Counted from the first letter of the stretch, positions 18,800 to 28,025 are shown. The stretch is 64,000 bases of DNA from Cyclobacteriaceae bacterium (GCA_026129485.1 JAHCHY010000017.1:32627-96626); one strand, 5' to 3'. The notes: a model not told the origin generated them from the letters alone. Numbers and translations are program-made.

Positions 18800-19654
18800 C
18801 TACTTTTTCAGTTCTTCAATTCGAGCCGCAAAGTAAGCCTTTTTTTGGGGAAACTTCCAAATCAGCTTTTTAAGCACTTCCACGGCTTTATCCTTCTTTC
18901 CCTGCTTCAGCAGGATTTCAACTAATGTTTCCGATACGACATTGTCGCTGTAGGTTGCGCTTGATTCAGCCAGGTCGCCTTTAGCTTCGTTCTCGTCAGC
19001 CTTGGCTTTGGGCATGGAAGGCTGGGCTTTGATAAACTGGTCGATAATTTCGATCTGTGCCTTTTGTTTGGAGCCTTCCGGCTTAATTTTTTTCTTCTGC
19101 GATTTGATTTCGCTCAGCAGCCCGTCTTCGGGATCTGAGATCTTTGATTTCCGGGGCTTTGTTTCATCCGAAACCGGGAGGCCTTTCCCCAGGTTATTCA
19201 CGACTTTCTCAAACCGGGCTTTGTTTTTTCGCAGGGTTTCAATGTCGTGCATCACTTCGTTATACAATTCATCGCCACTAAGTTTGCTGGGCGCTGTAAT
19301 AAGGTCAGGTTCATTGTTCGTTTCGGCAGCAGGGGTTTCAGTAGCAGAAACGGATTGTGCTTTGCTTTCCACCCGTACAGGTTGCTTCCTGACCTGGACT
19401 TCGGCAACTATACGCGGTTGCTGCAGGGCCGTCATGATCGATTTGAGCACCGCACGATCGGTGCTGTATATGGCGCTCATGTGTAGCTGATGCTCCTGGT
19501 CGTTCAGGTTATTATCCCGTGTGGCCCGCGCGGCTAATCCATGCAGCACCTGGCTATAGGGAAAATCGCGTTGCAGGTCAAGAACTACCTTTGCTTCTTC
19601 TTCAGAAAGAGCGGTGTAGTTTGCCAGTAGCTGATGAAACTTTTCTTTTTCCAC
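18800..19654 (-). CDS. TPR-like hypothetical protein between lptE and secG
   Basis: 284 residues, no signal peptide. The N-terminus is helical (LLANYTALSEEEAKVVLDLQ, FPYSQVLHGLAAR). The middle (about 80-225) is a Lys/Glu/Ser-rich, probably disordered linker. The last 45 residues look like one TPR helix pair (ETLVEILLKQGKKDKAVEVL, then KKLIWKFPQKKAYFAARIEE). It probably binds another protein, but no partner is known. The place between lptE and secG, with 54 nt and 3 nt gaps, suggests co-transcription with envelope and export genes. Confidence 0.75.
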   Translation of the reverse strand: MEKEKFHQLLANYTALSEEEAKVVLDLQRDFPYSQVLHGLAARATRDNNLNDQEHQLHMSAIYSTDRAVLKSIMTALQQPRIVAEVQVRKQPVRVESKAQSVSATETPAAETNNEPDLITAPSKLSGDELYNEVMHDIETLRKNKARFEKVVNNLGKGLPVSDETKPRKSKISDPEDGLLSEIKSQKKKIKPEGSKQKAQIEIIDQFIKAQPSMPKAKADENEAKGDLAESSATYSDNVVSETLVEILLKQGKKDKAVEVLKKLIWKFPQKKAYFAARIEELKK

Positions 19655-19658
19655 AATA

Positions 19659-19702
19659 CAATAAGCCGTGAAGGTAAATGTAATTGAAATTGCGGCTTAT
19701 TG
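19659..19702 (-). promoter_or_regulatory. Hairpin in the lptE / TPR-like intergenic gap
   Basis: CAATAAGCCG (19659-19668) and CGGCTTATTG (19693-19702) form a perfect 10-bp stem with a 24-nt loop, filling most of the 54-nt gap. On the minus strand no T-run follows, so it is more likely an RNA-processing or partial attenuation element than a true terminator. It ends 5 nt before the ATG of the downstream gene and may cover its ribosome site. Confidence 0.4.
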
Positions 19703-19708
19703 CAACCT

Positions 19709-20236
19709 TTACCAGTTGGCTATTGTGGCATTAAAGATATCAATGAAGATCTGGTCAAAGATTTTTCGTTCCAGGCTCTCCTGTACGGAGCCCAGATCCT
19801 GGGCGCTGGGAAAATCCTGGTAGAAACTGAAAGTCTTATCCTTAAAGCTGTTCTTGGGCTCTTTGGTATCTACATAATTTACGCGCACGGCAATTGTAAG
19901 GCGGGTTAAAGCCGCAGGATCGCCCAACCGGTTACTGGCCGCGCCCGATACCGGGGCCACCGGGGTAACGGCATATTGGGTAAGGGTTCCTTCAATCTGC
20001 AGCTCACCATTTTCCTTTGTTACACGCAGGCTGGAGTTTTGCTGAAAGTATTCCTTTAGCCGGTTGGTAAAGGTTTGCCCCAGGTTAGCCGGGCCCAGGT
20101 CGGTGTTGTTAAAGAAGTCATCCACCTGGATGGTTTCGGCCAGGGTTGATGCCCCGGTAAACGAATAGCTGATGCAGCTTTCCAGGAAGGGGATGGACAC
20201 CAGCAGGATAAGGGCTAAAATCCGGTTACTCTTCAA
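19709..20236 (-). CDS. lptE: LptE-like LPS-assembly lipoprotein
   Basis: 175 residues from a TTG start. The start is chosen because the signal peptide MKSNRILALILLVSIPFLES begins exactly there and ends at a lipobox Cys (LESC); the longer frame would put 21 extra residues before it. The mature part fits the LptE family: SYSFTGAS at the start, ANLGQTFTNRLKEYFQQNSS, then VTKENGELQIEGTLTQYAV. LptE plugs the LptD barrel and delivers lipopolysaccharide to the outer surface. The start overlaps the 3' end of the sigma-54 activator gene by 11 nt, so translation is probably coupled. Confidence 0.85.
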   Translation of the reverse strand: MKSNRILALILLVSIPFLESCISYSFTGASTLAETIQVDDFFNNTDLGPANLGQTFTNRLKEYFQQNSSLRVTKENGELQIEGTLTQYAVTPVAPVSGAASNRLGDPAALTRLTIAVRVNYVDTKEPKNSFKDKTFSFYQDFPSAQDLGSVQESLERKIFDQIFIDIFNATIANW

Positions 20237-21476
20237 GTTCGTATTCTTTGATTTTACGATATAAGGTACGTTCGGATATACCCAAATCCCGTGCCGCATA
20301 TTTGCGTTTGTTGTTGTTCTTACGCAATGCCCGCATAATTAATTCTTTTTCTTTTTTCACGATAGAAAGGGAATCATCTTCGGCTTCGTGTGTAATGTCC
20401 TGTACTTCTTCTTCTGGTTCGGATTGGACAGCCGGAGGGCCCAGGTAGGTAACCTGCTCCGCTACCGGGCTTACCGTTTCATGTATGCCTTCAAATAAGC
20501 CGGCATGCTCTTTTACCAATTGCGCAGCGTGTGCAGGATTATTGGCGCCTTCCAGCACAATCTTTTTCAGATCGTTCATGTCCTTACGCAGGTCGAACAG
20601 GATCTTATACAGGATTTCCCGCTCCGAAATATTGTCGGCCCCGTTGTGGTCTTTGTGGATCAAAGCCGGCAAGCTGGTTTCTTTCGGAATATAATGGTTC
20701 AGCGTTTCGGATGTAATTTCGGTATTGTCTGATGAGAGCACAGAAATCTGCTCCACTAAGTTTTTTAACTGCCTGATGTTTCCGGGAAACCGGTACTTAA
20801 GCAGCACATGCTTGGCGTCTTCCGTAAGGGAAATAGGTTTTACCTTGTACTTCTCCGCAAAATCGGTAGCAAATTTTCTGAACAGCAGCTCTACATCCTT
20901 GCCGCGTTCGCGAAGCGGTGGAACATAAATGGGAACGGTGCTTAAACGATAGTACAAATCTTCGCGGAACTTGCCTTGCTCTACTTTAACCAGCAGGTTT
21001 ACATTCGTGGCAGCGACTACACGCACATCGGTTTTCTGCACTTTCGATGAGCCCACTTTAATGAATTCGCCATTCTCTAATACTCTTAATAAACGGGCTT
21101 GCGTACCCAATGGCATTTCTCCTATTTCATCTAAAAAAATGGTACCGCCATTCGTTACTTCAAAATATCCTTTGCGGGCTTCATGCGCCCCGGTAAATGA
21201 TCCTTTCTCATGCCCGAATAATTCAGAGTCAATCGTGCCTTCCGGAATAGAGCCGCAGTTAATGGCAATAAACTGCCCGTGCTTGCGCGCGCTTAAATGA
21301 TGAATGATTTTGGAAAAGGATTCCTTACCGCTTCCGCTCTCCCCGGTTATCAATACCGACATGTCGGTAGGGGCTACCTGCATAGCAACCCGCACGGCAT
21401 TATTCAGCAGGGGTGAGCTGCCAATTATACCAAACCGTTGCTTTACACGCTGTATGTCTGCTTCTGTAATCGCCAT
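20226..21476 (-). CDS. Sigma-54-dependent transcriptional activator without receiver domain
   Basis: 416 residues. A central AAA+ domain begins almost at once: Walker A GESGSGKE, the sigma-54 contact loop as GSFTGA (usually GAFTGA), Walker B GGTIFLDEIGEMP and the arginine region VPPLRERGKD. The C-terminus has a Fis-type helix-turn-helix (YAARDLGISERTLYRKIKEY). Between them is a charged linker of about 90 residues. No N-terminal sensory domain is present, so it may be constitutively active or controlled through partners. ATG 21476 is preferred over 21518 because it starts 2 nt after the miaB stop. Gene order miaB-activator-lptE suggests envelope-linked control. Confidence 0.9.
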   Translation of the reverse strand: MAITEADIQRVKQRFGIIGSSPLLNNAVRVAMQVAPTDMSVLITGESGSGKESFSKIIHHLSARKHGQFIAINCGSIPEGTIDSELFGHEKGSFTGAHEARKGYFEVTNGGTIFLDEIGEMPLGTQARLLRVLENGEFIKVGSSKVQKTDVRVVAATNVNLLVKVEQGKFREDLYYRLSTVPIYVPPLRERGKDVELLFRKFATDFAEKYKVKPISLTEDAKHVLLKYRFPGNIRQLKNLVEQISVLSSDNTEITSETLNHYIPKETSLPALIHKDHNGADNISEREILYKILFDLRKDMNDLKKIVLEGANNPAHAAQLVKEHAGLFEGIHETVSPVAEQVTYLGPPAVQSEPEEEVQDITHEAEDDSLSIVKKEKELIMRALRKNNNKRKYAARDLGISERTLYRKIKEYELEE

Positions 21477-21478
21477 CT

Positions 21479-22939
21479 TTATGCTACAATTCGTCCCAAC
21501 AATGTGCCACCGGTACAATCCTCTATTAAAACATTGACGTACTCGCCTTTGCTTTTATTTCCTGCTTTTGCAAAAACCGCTACCCGGTTTGCTGAAGTTC
21601 TTCCCTGCCAGTGTGCATCGCTTCTGCGCGAGTTACCTTCAATGAGTATACGCTGAACGGTTCCCAAGTCCTGCTGATTGCGCAGCAGGGAATGTTCCCG
21701 TTGCTTATTAATAATTTCTTCCAGCCTGCGTGCTTTTATATCATTCGGAATATCATCGGCAAGCTTTTTGGCTGCAGGTGTGCCGGGGCGCTCGGAATAA
21801 ATGAACATGTAGGCATAATCGTACTGCACGGCATCCATCAGCGTAAGCGTATCTTCATGCTCAGCCTCAGTTTCGCTGCAGAACCCGGCAATCATATCCG
21901 AAGAAATGGCGCACTGCGGCCCGAGAATTTCGCGTATGCGATTTACTTTTTCCAAATACCACTCGCGGGTATAACCCCGGTTCATCAGCTCCAGCACGCG
22001 GGTGTTTCCGCTTTGCACGGGCAGGTGTATGTATTTGCAGATGTTCTCATACTTAGCCATCACGTGCAAAACATCATCGGTAATGTCTTTGGGGTGCGAT
22101 GTGGAAAAGCGAACGCGCAGATCAGGGTTTACCAGCGCCACCATTTCGAGCAGCCTGGCGAAGGTTACAATTTCCGTTGAGCCATTCTTTTCCAGCCGGG
22201 CTTTGTTATTTTCCGCTTCACTCCATTTGTACGAATCTACATTTTGCCCCAGCAGGGTTACTTCACGGTATCCTTTGCTGAACAGGTCTTTGGCCTCGGC
22301 CACTACAGAGTGCGGATCGCGGCTGCGCTCGCGCCCGCGGGTATAGGGCACCACGCAGAACGAGCACATGTTATCGCAACCCCGCATGATGGATATGAAT
22401 GCCGTAACGCCATTTGAACCAAGACGCACCGGGGTTATATCGCCATACGTTTCCTCACGCGAAAGGAACGTGTTAACGGCTTTATCGCCTTCGTCCACCA
22501 GCGCGACCAGCTTGGGCAGATCACGGTAAGCATCCGGCCCTGCCACCAGGTCTACGATTTTCTCTTCTTCCAAAAGCTTGGTTTTCAAACGCTCGGCCAT
22601 ACATCCTAAAACGCCTACCAGCATTTCAGGCTTCTTTTTCTTGAACGATTGAATCTGCTGCAGGCGGTTACGAACAGTTTGCTCGGCCTTTTCGCGTATA
22701 GAACAGGTATTCAGGAACACAAGATCGGCCTGTGCCAGGTCGGAAGTAGTATCAAAACCTTCTTTTTGGAGTATGGAGGCTACGATTTCGCTATCCGAAA
22801 AGTTCATCTGGCAGCCATAGCTTTCTATGTACAGCTTGCGGCTCTTTCCCGTACTGGAAGATTCAATAACTTTTACGGTTTCGCATGCCTCGGCCGGAGC
22901 CGGCCCCAACACCTCAATATCTTCAATCAGGTTCTTCAT
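21479..22939 (-). CDS. miaB: tRNA-2-methylthio-N6-dimethylallyladenosine synthase MiaB
   Basis: 486 residues. MiaB is a radical-SAM enzyme that adds a methylthio group to i6A37 of tRNAs reading UNN codons. The N-terminal domain has [11 protein letters not shown] with the first cluster Cys, further Cys at [11 protein letters not shown] and GCMAERL. The radical-SAM triad is in [28 protein letters not shown]-binding domain ends the protein (about 420-486). The N-terminal extension of about 35 residues is longer than in E. coli. It heads the minus-strand run miaB, sigma-54 activator, lptE, TPR-like, secG. Confidence 0.96.
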   Translation of the reverse strand: MKNLIEDIEVLGPAPAEACETVKVIESSSTGKSRKLYIESYGCQMNFSDSEIVASILQKEGFDTTSDLAQADLVFLNTCSIREKAEQTVRNRLQQIQSFKKKKPEMLVGVLGCMAERLKTKLLEEEKIVDLVAGPDAYRDLPKLVALVDEGDKAVNTFLSREETYGDITPVRLGSNGVTAFISIMRGCDNMCSFCVVPYTRGRERSRDPHSVVAEAKDLFSKGYREVTLLGQNVDSYKWSEAENNKARLEKNGSTEIVTFARLLEMVALVNPDLRVRFSTSHPKDITDDVLHVMAKYENICKYIHLPVQSGNTRVLELMNRGYTREWYLEKVNRIREILGPQCAISSDMIAGFCSETEAEHEDTLTLMDAVQYDYAYMFIYSERPGTPAAKKLADDIPNDIKARRLEEIINKQREHSLLRNQQDLGTVQRILIEGNSRRSDAHWQGRTSANRVAVFAKAGNKSKGEYVNVLIEDCTGGTLLGRIVA

Positions 22940-22957
22940 TTTCGCAGAATCGAATCA

Positions 22958-22965
22958 CAAAATTA
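22958..22965 (-). promoter_or_regulatory. -7 box of miaB
   Basis: TAATTTTG on the minus strand is a perfect TAnnTTTG, ending 18 nt before the miaB ATG. No clear -33 element at the usual spacing was found. It faces the divergent carbonic anhydrase promoter about 60 bp away. Confidence 0.4.
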
Positions 22966-22999
22966 AATAATTCCCAAGTTTTTATGACATCTTGGCAGG

Positions 23000-23030
23000 T
23001 TTAAAACATTCATTTAAACAATTAGTTTTG
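23000..23030 (+). promoter_or_regulatory. Promoter of the gamma-carbonic anhydrase gene
   Basis: TAGTTTTG (23023-23030) is a perfect -7 box 19 nt before the ATG. TTTA at 23000-23003 lies 19 nt upstream and is a one-mismatch -33 element. Confidence 0.45.
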
Positions 23031-23049
23031 AGGTCTTAGCATATTTCAA

Positions 23050-23565
23050 ATGGCCATAGTTAGAGAAGTAAGAGGTTTTACACCCCGTTTCGGTTCCAAT
23101 TGTTTTCTGGCCGAAACAGCCGTAGTAGTGGGAGAAGTTACCATGGGCGATAATTGTACGGTATGGTTTAATGCCGTGGTGCGGGGCGATGTGCACTCCA
23201 TTACCATTGGCAATAACACCAACATTCAGGATGGGGCTGTTATTCACTGCACCTACCAAAAAGCCAAAACCATTATTGGCCATAATGTTTCCATTGCCCA
23301 TAACGCTATTGTTCACGGATGTACCATTGAAGATAATGTGCTGATAGGCATGGGTGCGATTGTTATGGATGATGCCGTAGTGGGAACCGGATCGGTAATA
23401 GCAGCCGGTGCGGTGGTATTACCCAAAACCATTATTGAGCCCGGCAGCATCTATGCCGGTATGCCCGCTAAAAAAGTGAAGGATATTGGCGATGAAATGA
23501 AAGCGGTAATTGAACGCACCGCCCGCAATTACCCGATGTATGCCGAATGGTTTAAACAAAAGTAG
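23050..23565 (+). CDS. Gamma-class carbonic anhydrase-like hexapeptide protein
   Basis: 171 residues with hexapeptide repeats of a left-handed beta-helix. The three metal-binding His of gamma-carbonic anhydrases can be placed at AVIHCTYQ, SIAHNAIVHG (two His), and the family's conserved Arg/Asp/Gln are in VRGDVHSITIG and NIQDGAV. The YrdA/PaaY/CaiE group binds zinc and some members hydrate CO2; others act as thioesterases. It is cytosolic and probably trimeric. The next gene begins 1 nt after its stop codon, so both share one transcript. Confidence 0.9.
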   Translation: MAIVREVRGFTPRFGSNCFLAETAVVVGEVTMGDNCTVWFNAVVRGDVHSITIGNNTNIQDGAVIHCTYQKAKTIIGHNVSIAHNAIVHGCTIEDNVLIGMGAIVMDDAVVGTGSVIAAGAVVLPKTIIEPGSIYAGMPAKKVKDIGDEMKAVIERTARNYPMYAEWFKQK

Positions 23566-23566
23566 G

Positions 23567-24085
23567 ATGGAAGCACAAAAGGATCAGGAACAGGTTACCC
23601 GTATCAGGCAAAAGTTGGGTGATGAGCTGTTCTGCTTTGACGAGGAAGATGAACCTGCCGAGGAATGCGTGCACTTTTATTTTTTGGGTAACCATGAAGG
23701 ACAGGAAGTACTGTTTGACTGTGTGTTATATACCCTGCGTCTTCACCACGAAGGCGAAATGCACGAAGTGGCCGAAGCCCGTGCGGCAAAAAAGCTGGAC
23801 GAATACATGAAGGCAAAAGATTCGCAAGCTCAGCAGGAAGAAGAGCTGGGTATGCTGATGGCCGAGATTTTAATTGAGCTGGAGGAGGAAGAGGCTGTAA
23901 AGGTTCGGGAGCATGTAGAGCTTGATCCGGAAAACCCGGTGGGCGTGGGCATAGATGCAGGCTTGAATGTACCGGTTATCTCGAACGATGTGATCCGAAA
24001 GTTTATTGCTGAGTTTAAGGCCGGCACGTTGAAGCTTGACGAGGCGCTTTATTCATTTCAGGGCAGCACGGATTTCGAACCCTGA
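23567..24085 (+). CDS. Acidic conserved hypothetical protein
   Basis: 172 residues, starting at ATG 23567 right after the stop of the carbonic anhydrase gene (a 1-nt gap). The earlier start at 23510 would overlap that gene by 56 nt and is not needed. The protein is very acidic, with Glu runs (IELEEEEAVKV) and no signal or membrane segment. Segments ECVHFYFLGNHEGQEVLFDC and EVAEARAAKKLDEYMKAKD are probably a small beta-sheet then helix. I do not recognise the family. Close coupling to the carbonic anhydrase suggests a shared role, unproven. Confidence 0.7.
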   Translation: MEAQKDQEQVTRIRQKLGDELFCFDEEDEPAEECVHFYFLGNHEGQEVLFDCVLYTLRLHHEGEMHEVAEARAAKKLDEYMKAKDSQAQQEEELGMLMAEILIELEEEEAVKVREHVELDPENPVGVGIDAGLNVPVISNDVIRKFIAEFKAGTLKLDEALYSFQGSTDFEP

Positions 24086-24125
24086 AAATATTAGTCTAAT
24101 GCTCACCGTTTTAAGGGGCTTTGGC

Positions 24126-24133
24126 TATATTTG
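24126..24133 (+). promoter_or_regulatory. -7 box of the OmpH/Skp-like gene
   Basis: TATATTTG is a perfect TAnnTTTG, 19 nt before the ATG at 24153. No good -33 match at the expected spacing was seen. Confidence 0.4.
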
Positions 24134-24152
24134 CCGCCCTAACTAATATTCA

Positions 24153-24782
24153 ATGAAAAACGTTTCTCTTGCCCTTAACGGGATACTGGTATTGGCTGTA
24201 GCCGTTTTGTATTACCTGCATTTTTCTTCCGGAAGCAAACCTGCAGGCATTGCTTCCGAGAGCAGCGGTATCCCAACCGATATTAAAATAGCCTATATCA
24301 ATTCTGATACGGTTTTGAAATACTACGATTTCTTTAAAGTGAATATTGAAAAGCTGGAGGCCAAAGGCAGGAAGCTGGATCAGGATTTGCAAAGCCGGGC
24401 GCAAAGTTTGCAGAACGACATCGCTGCGTACCAACGCAATTATGGAAGCATGACTATCGGCCAGGCCAAAGCCGTTGAAGAAGACCTGGGTAAGAAGCGC
24501 CAGAACCTGGATCTTTACCAGCGCAGTCTGGAGCAGCAACTAATGGAAGAGCAAGCCAAAGTAAATGAAGAGCTTTACCTGAAGGTTACGGATTACCTGA
24601 AAGAGTTCGCTAAAGAAAAAGACATCCAGGTTGTGCTGAAGTACAGCTCAAACAGTGATTTGCTCTACGGAGGTTCCGCTATCGATATTACACAGGATGT
24701 AATTAAAGGTTTGAATGACCAATACAAGCTGGATGTTGCAGCACCTAAAGCCAAGCCTGATACAACCAAGACCAAGAAGTAA
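24153..24782 (+). CDS. OmpH/Skp-like periplasmic chaperone
   Basis: 209 residues. A hydrophobic N-terminal segment (about 5-24) acts as a signal or membrane anchor. The rest fits the Skp/OmpH family: IKIAYINSDTVLKYYDFFK starts the small beta core, a long charged coiled coil follows (about 65-150), and the core closes with DIQVVLKYSSNSDLLYGG and AIDITQDVIKGLN. Skp-like proteins hold unfolded outer-membrane proteins in the periplasm. The Lys/Thr tail (PDTTKTKK) is a usual variable end. A strong terminator lies just downstream, so it is a single-gene unit. Confidence 0.88.
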   Translation: MKNVSLALNGILVLAVAVLYYLHFSSGSKPAGIASESSGIPTDIKIAYINSDTVLKYYDFFKVNIEKLEAKGRKLDQDLQSRAQSLQNDIAAYQRNYGSMTIGQAKAVEEDLGKKRQNLDLYQRSLEQQLMEEQAKVNEELYLKVTDYLKEFAKEKDIQVVLKYSSNSDLLYGGSAIDITQDVIKGLNDQYKLDVAAPKAKPDTTKTKK

Positions 24783-24810
24783 ATTCATACGGCAGGGATT
24801 ATTAAAGAGG

Positions 24811-24842
24811 CCACGGAAGCAGCACACTTCCGTGGCTTTTTT
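24811..24842 (+). terminator. Rho-independent terminator after the OmpH/Skp-like gene
   Basis: A perfect 10-bp stem GCCACGGAAG (24811-24820) with CTTCCGTGGC (24828-24837), a 7-nt loop, and then T-rich sequence. It separates the chaperone gene from the large membrane protein downstream. Confidence 0.9.
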
Positions 24843-24887
24843 GTGTAGTCTTTGATTTTAGCTTAATTTGAAATCGTGAAAAGAAAT

Positions 24888-27800
24888 ATGTTGGCTTTTC
24901 TGGGCGTTAAGCCTGAGGAACAGGGGCAGGTCTGGCTCATGTTGGCCACGGGTTTCTTTATCGGTATTTTCATAGCTACCTACCAGGTAACGGCCGAATC
25001 ACTCTTCCTCAACAAGCTAAGCGATCAGTTAGACCGGGCTTTTCTTGTATCGGGTGTGCTGGGTATTGTATCCACCATTCTCTTTACGTTTTTTCAGAAC
25101 CGGATAAAGTTTGTAACGCTTACCATCAGCAGTATAGTGCTGATCATTATTGCCACCTTTTCCATCTACTATTTCTATCACTTTGCAGATGAAAAGATTC
25201 AGAACACTACTCTTTTTGTCATGTATTGCCTGGTTGGCCCTATTACAGCCATCCTGCTCTTATGCTATTGGGGTATTTTCGGAAGGCTGTTCAACTTTAA
25301 GCAGTCCAAGCGGATAATCGGCTGGATTGACACGGGGCAACTGATTGCCATTATCCTGGCCAACTTCCTTATCCCGTTTACGGCTGCCTGGTTTCCGGAT
25401 ACATCCAATTACCTGATCGTATGCAATATAAGCATCATAGGTTCATTGGCTTGCCTGATTGTGATTGCGTCTAAGTACACCCTGGCCCGCCTTAGTACCG
25501 ATATTGAGGTAAGGGCCCAGACGCGGTTTGGAAAAATATTTAATGACCGTTACATCAGGTTGCTTTCCGTGTTCCTGATTATTTCAATGGTGATGTTCAG
25601 CTTGAATCAATTCACCTTTCAGACTTTATTAAATAAGCAATATCCCGATCAGCGCGACCTTACAGACTTCCTGGCTTACTTCAATGGTACTATCTACGCG
25701 CTAAGCCTGCTCATGCAGTTGTTTGTTAACGACCGCATCCTGGGAACTTACGGCATCCGAATTTCGCTGTTTATATTACCCATTGTAGTTGCCATTCTTT
25801 CCGCGGGCTCTGTATTTGCGGGAATCTTCCTCGGGTACGATGTAGAGCTCAGCCCGCAAACCTACATTTACTTTTTCCTGTTCGTTGCTGTTACAAGGCT
25901 TTTCAACACCATGCTTAAAGACTCGCTCGAAAGCCCTATTTACAAGCTGTTATTTATCCCGCTGGATAGCCGGGTACGCTTTAATATTCAGGCTAAGGTA
26001 GAGGGAGTGGTTAACGAGTCCGGCCGTTTTATGGCCGGGTTGCTGATTTTCCTGTTTGCCATGGTGCCCTTCTTTAAAATTATCTGGATACCCATAATTG
26101 TACTTGGGTTAATTTTAGCATACTACCGTGTTATTCAGAACCTGTACCAGGAATACAAGGAGAAGATCAAATCGAAGCTTGAGTTTGGGGGCGAAAGGCA
26201 AGACAGGCTTGAGGTAGGGTACAAGGAGGTTACCACCCGGCTGGAATCGAATCTTCAGGATGACGATTCCGCCAGGGCTGTGTTCTCGTTTAAGTTGCTG
26301 GAAAAGATCGACCCCGGTAAGGTGAGTGCGTGGATAAATGTGCTGATGAAAAATTCCCAGGAAACCACGCGGGATTATGCGCAGCGCAAGATGAACGAGC
26401 TGAAAGGTTTGTCTGTATCGGATCACTATGTGATCCGGTTAGATAAAAGCAGGATTTCTGATGATAAGAATGTGCTCTCCCGAAATGAATTGGACCTGAT
26501 TCTCAACAGCGGGGGGGATATCCAGAAGTCCCGTATACAGCGCCTGGCCAGGTCTACCGATGTTAACGACAGGCATTATTGTGCGGAGCTGTTGTTGCAT
26601 TCACAAAATCGCGAGAACATCTCGTTCCTCATAGAATTGCTGAATGATAGCAATAATAAGGTTAGAAGTGCCGCAATCAAAACCGCTGTAAAGCGACATG
26701 ATAACGAAGTAACATCTGCCCTGATTGAAAACCTGGGGCAACCGGAATACGCCAACGAGGCAATGAATGCGCTGATCCAGGTGGGCGAGTCAGCGTTGCC
26801 CCTGCTGGACAATGCATTCTACAGGCCGGGGCAAAGCTCACCCATCATGTTAAAGCTGGTGCAGATAATCGGTGTGATAGGAGGCAGCAAGGCAAAAGAA
26901 ATCCTTTGGAACAAAATCGATTATCCTGATAAGGTAATTGTATCGCAGGTATTGCTGTCATTGGGGGAGTCTGGATTTAAAGCGGGAATGTCGCAGATCA
27001 GCCGGATCAAGTATGCCATAGAATCAGATATCGGGGCCATTGCCTGGAACCTGGGTGCGCTTACCGAGGTGGGTGATGGTGAGCATTCGCGTGTGGTACG
27101 AAGAGCGCTGAACCGCGAGATCAAAAATGACATTGAGCATATCTATATGTTGCTGGCCATGTTGTACGATACGCGCTCCATTCAGTTGGTAAAGGAGAAT
27201 ATTGATAGCGGTACTTCCGAAGGCATTACCTATGCTATTGAATTGCTGGATGTGTTTCTTTCCGAGCAACTGAAAATGCGGGTGTTGCCCGTGCTGGACG
27301 ACCTGAACATTAATGAAAAGCTGAAGCGGCTGGAGATATTTTATCCCCGCGTTCCCCTGGATGAAAAGCTTGTCCTTAAATTTTTGATAAACCGGGATTT
27401 TACACAGAGCAACCGGTGGACAAAAGCGGCTGTGCTTCACCAGATCGGGGAGCAACGGATAGCCGCGTTTAATCTCGACCTGATAGCCCAATTGTTCAAC
27501 CCGGATCTTCTTATTCGCGAAACGGCTGCATGGGCATTAAACCAGGTTGATCCGGAGCTGTATGAAACGCATGTTTCCCGTTTGGGCCCGGAAGTTAAGC
27601 GTTTGCTGGATAAATCAGTGCTTGGAAAAGGAGCGGATGCTAACCTGATGTTGTATGACAAGGTTTTGTTTTATCAGCAAACCGACTTGTTTGAAGGCGT
27701 GCCTGGTGTGGTTCTTTCCGACCTGGCCGATATAACCCGAACCATTAACCTCGACAAAGACAGCCTGGTTGTTGATGAAACAAGCAGTACTGATTTTTAT

Positions 27801-28025
27801 ATCGTTTATAAGGGTGAGGTTGATTACTATGAACGTCATCAGGGCAAAATAACTTACCAGCCCGGACAATTTGTAGGCGAGCGCCTGTCAGCGCCCGGGT
27901 ATATTAACAGTCATGTTTTAAAGGCAAAGGAAAAGTCAATCCTGCTGAAGGTTAACAAAGATCAGTTCTACGAGCTTTTGTCCGAGCATGTTCAGATGGC
28001 TGACAAGTTTTTGGAATATATCTGA
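24888..28025 (+). CDS. ATP/ADP translocase-like membrane protein fused to HEAT repeats and a cyclic-nucleotide-binding-like domain
   Basis: 1045 residues. Residues about 1-415 contain roughly 12 membrane helices resembling the plastid/parasite ATP:ADP translocase family within the MFS. A charged stretch follows, then HEAT-type helical repeats (about 540-905; e.g. DSNNKVRSAAIKTAVKR, IRETAAWALNQV). The end (about 930-1045) has the shape of a cyclic-nucleotide-binding domain (FYIVYKGEVDYYERH, GQFVGERLSAPG), but the phosphate-binding Arg-Ala is replaced by HVLKA. ATG 24888 is preferred over GTG 24876: a near -7 box (TTAATTTG) ends 17 nt before it. It may be a sensor or scaffold rather than a nucleotide exchanger. 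The STAND NTPase gene follows after 137 nt. Confidence 0.8.
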   Translation: MLAFLGVKPEEQGQVWLMLATGFFIGIFIATYQVTAESLFLNKLSDQLDRAFLVSGVLGIVSTILFTFFQNRIKFVTLTISSIVLIIIATFSIYYFYHFADEKIQNTTLFVMYCLVGPITAILLLCYWGIFGRLFNFKQSKRIIGWIDTGQLIAIILANFLIPFTAAWFPDTSNYLIVCNISIIGSLACLIVIASKYTLARLSTDIEVRAQTRFGKIFNDRYIRLLSVFLIISMVMFSLNQFTFQTLLNKQYPDQRDLTDFLAYFNGTIYALSLLMQLFVNDRILGTYGIRISLFILPIVVAILSAGSVFAGIFLGYDVELSPQTYIYFFLFVAVTRLFNTMLKDSLESPIYKLLFIPLDSRVRFNIQAKVEGVVNESGRFMAGLLIFLFAMVPFFKIIWIPIIVLGLILAYYRVIQNLYQEYKEKIKSKLEFGGERQDRLEVGYKEVTTRLESNLQDDDSARAVFSFKLLEKIDPGKVSAWINVLMKNSQETTRDYAQRKMNELKGLSVSDHYVIRLDKSRISDDKNVLSRNELDLILNSGGDIQKSRIQRLARSTDVNDRHYCAELLLHSQNRENISFLIELLNDSNNKVRSAAIKTAVKRHDNEVTSALIENLGQPEYANEAMNALIQVGESALPLLDNAFYRPGQSSPIMLKLVQIIGVIGGSKAKEILWNKIDYPDKVIVSQVLLSLGESGFKAGMSQISRIKYAIESDIGAIAWNLGALTEVGDGEHSRVVRRALNREIKNDIEHIYMLLAMLYDTRSIQLVKENIDSGTSEGITYAIELLDVFLSEQLKMRVLPVLDDLNINEKLKRLEIFYPRVPLDEKLVLKFLINRDFTQSNRWTKAAVLHQIGEQRIAAFNLDLIAQLFNPDLLIRETAAWALNQVDPELYETHVSRLGPEVKRLLDKSVLGKGADANLMLYDKVLFYQQTDLFEGVPGVVLSDLADITRTINLDKDSLVVDETSSTDFYIVYKGEVDYYERHQGKITYQPGQFVGERLSAPGYINSHVLKAKEKSILLKVNKDQFYELLSEHVQMADKFLEYI

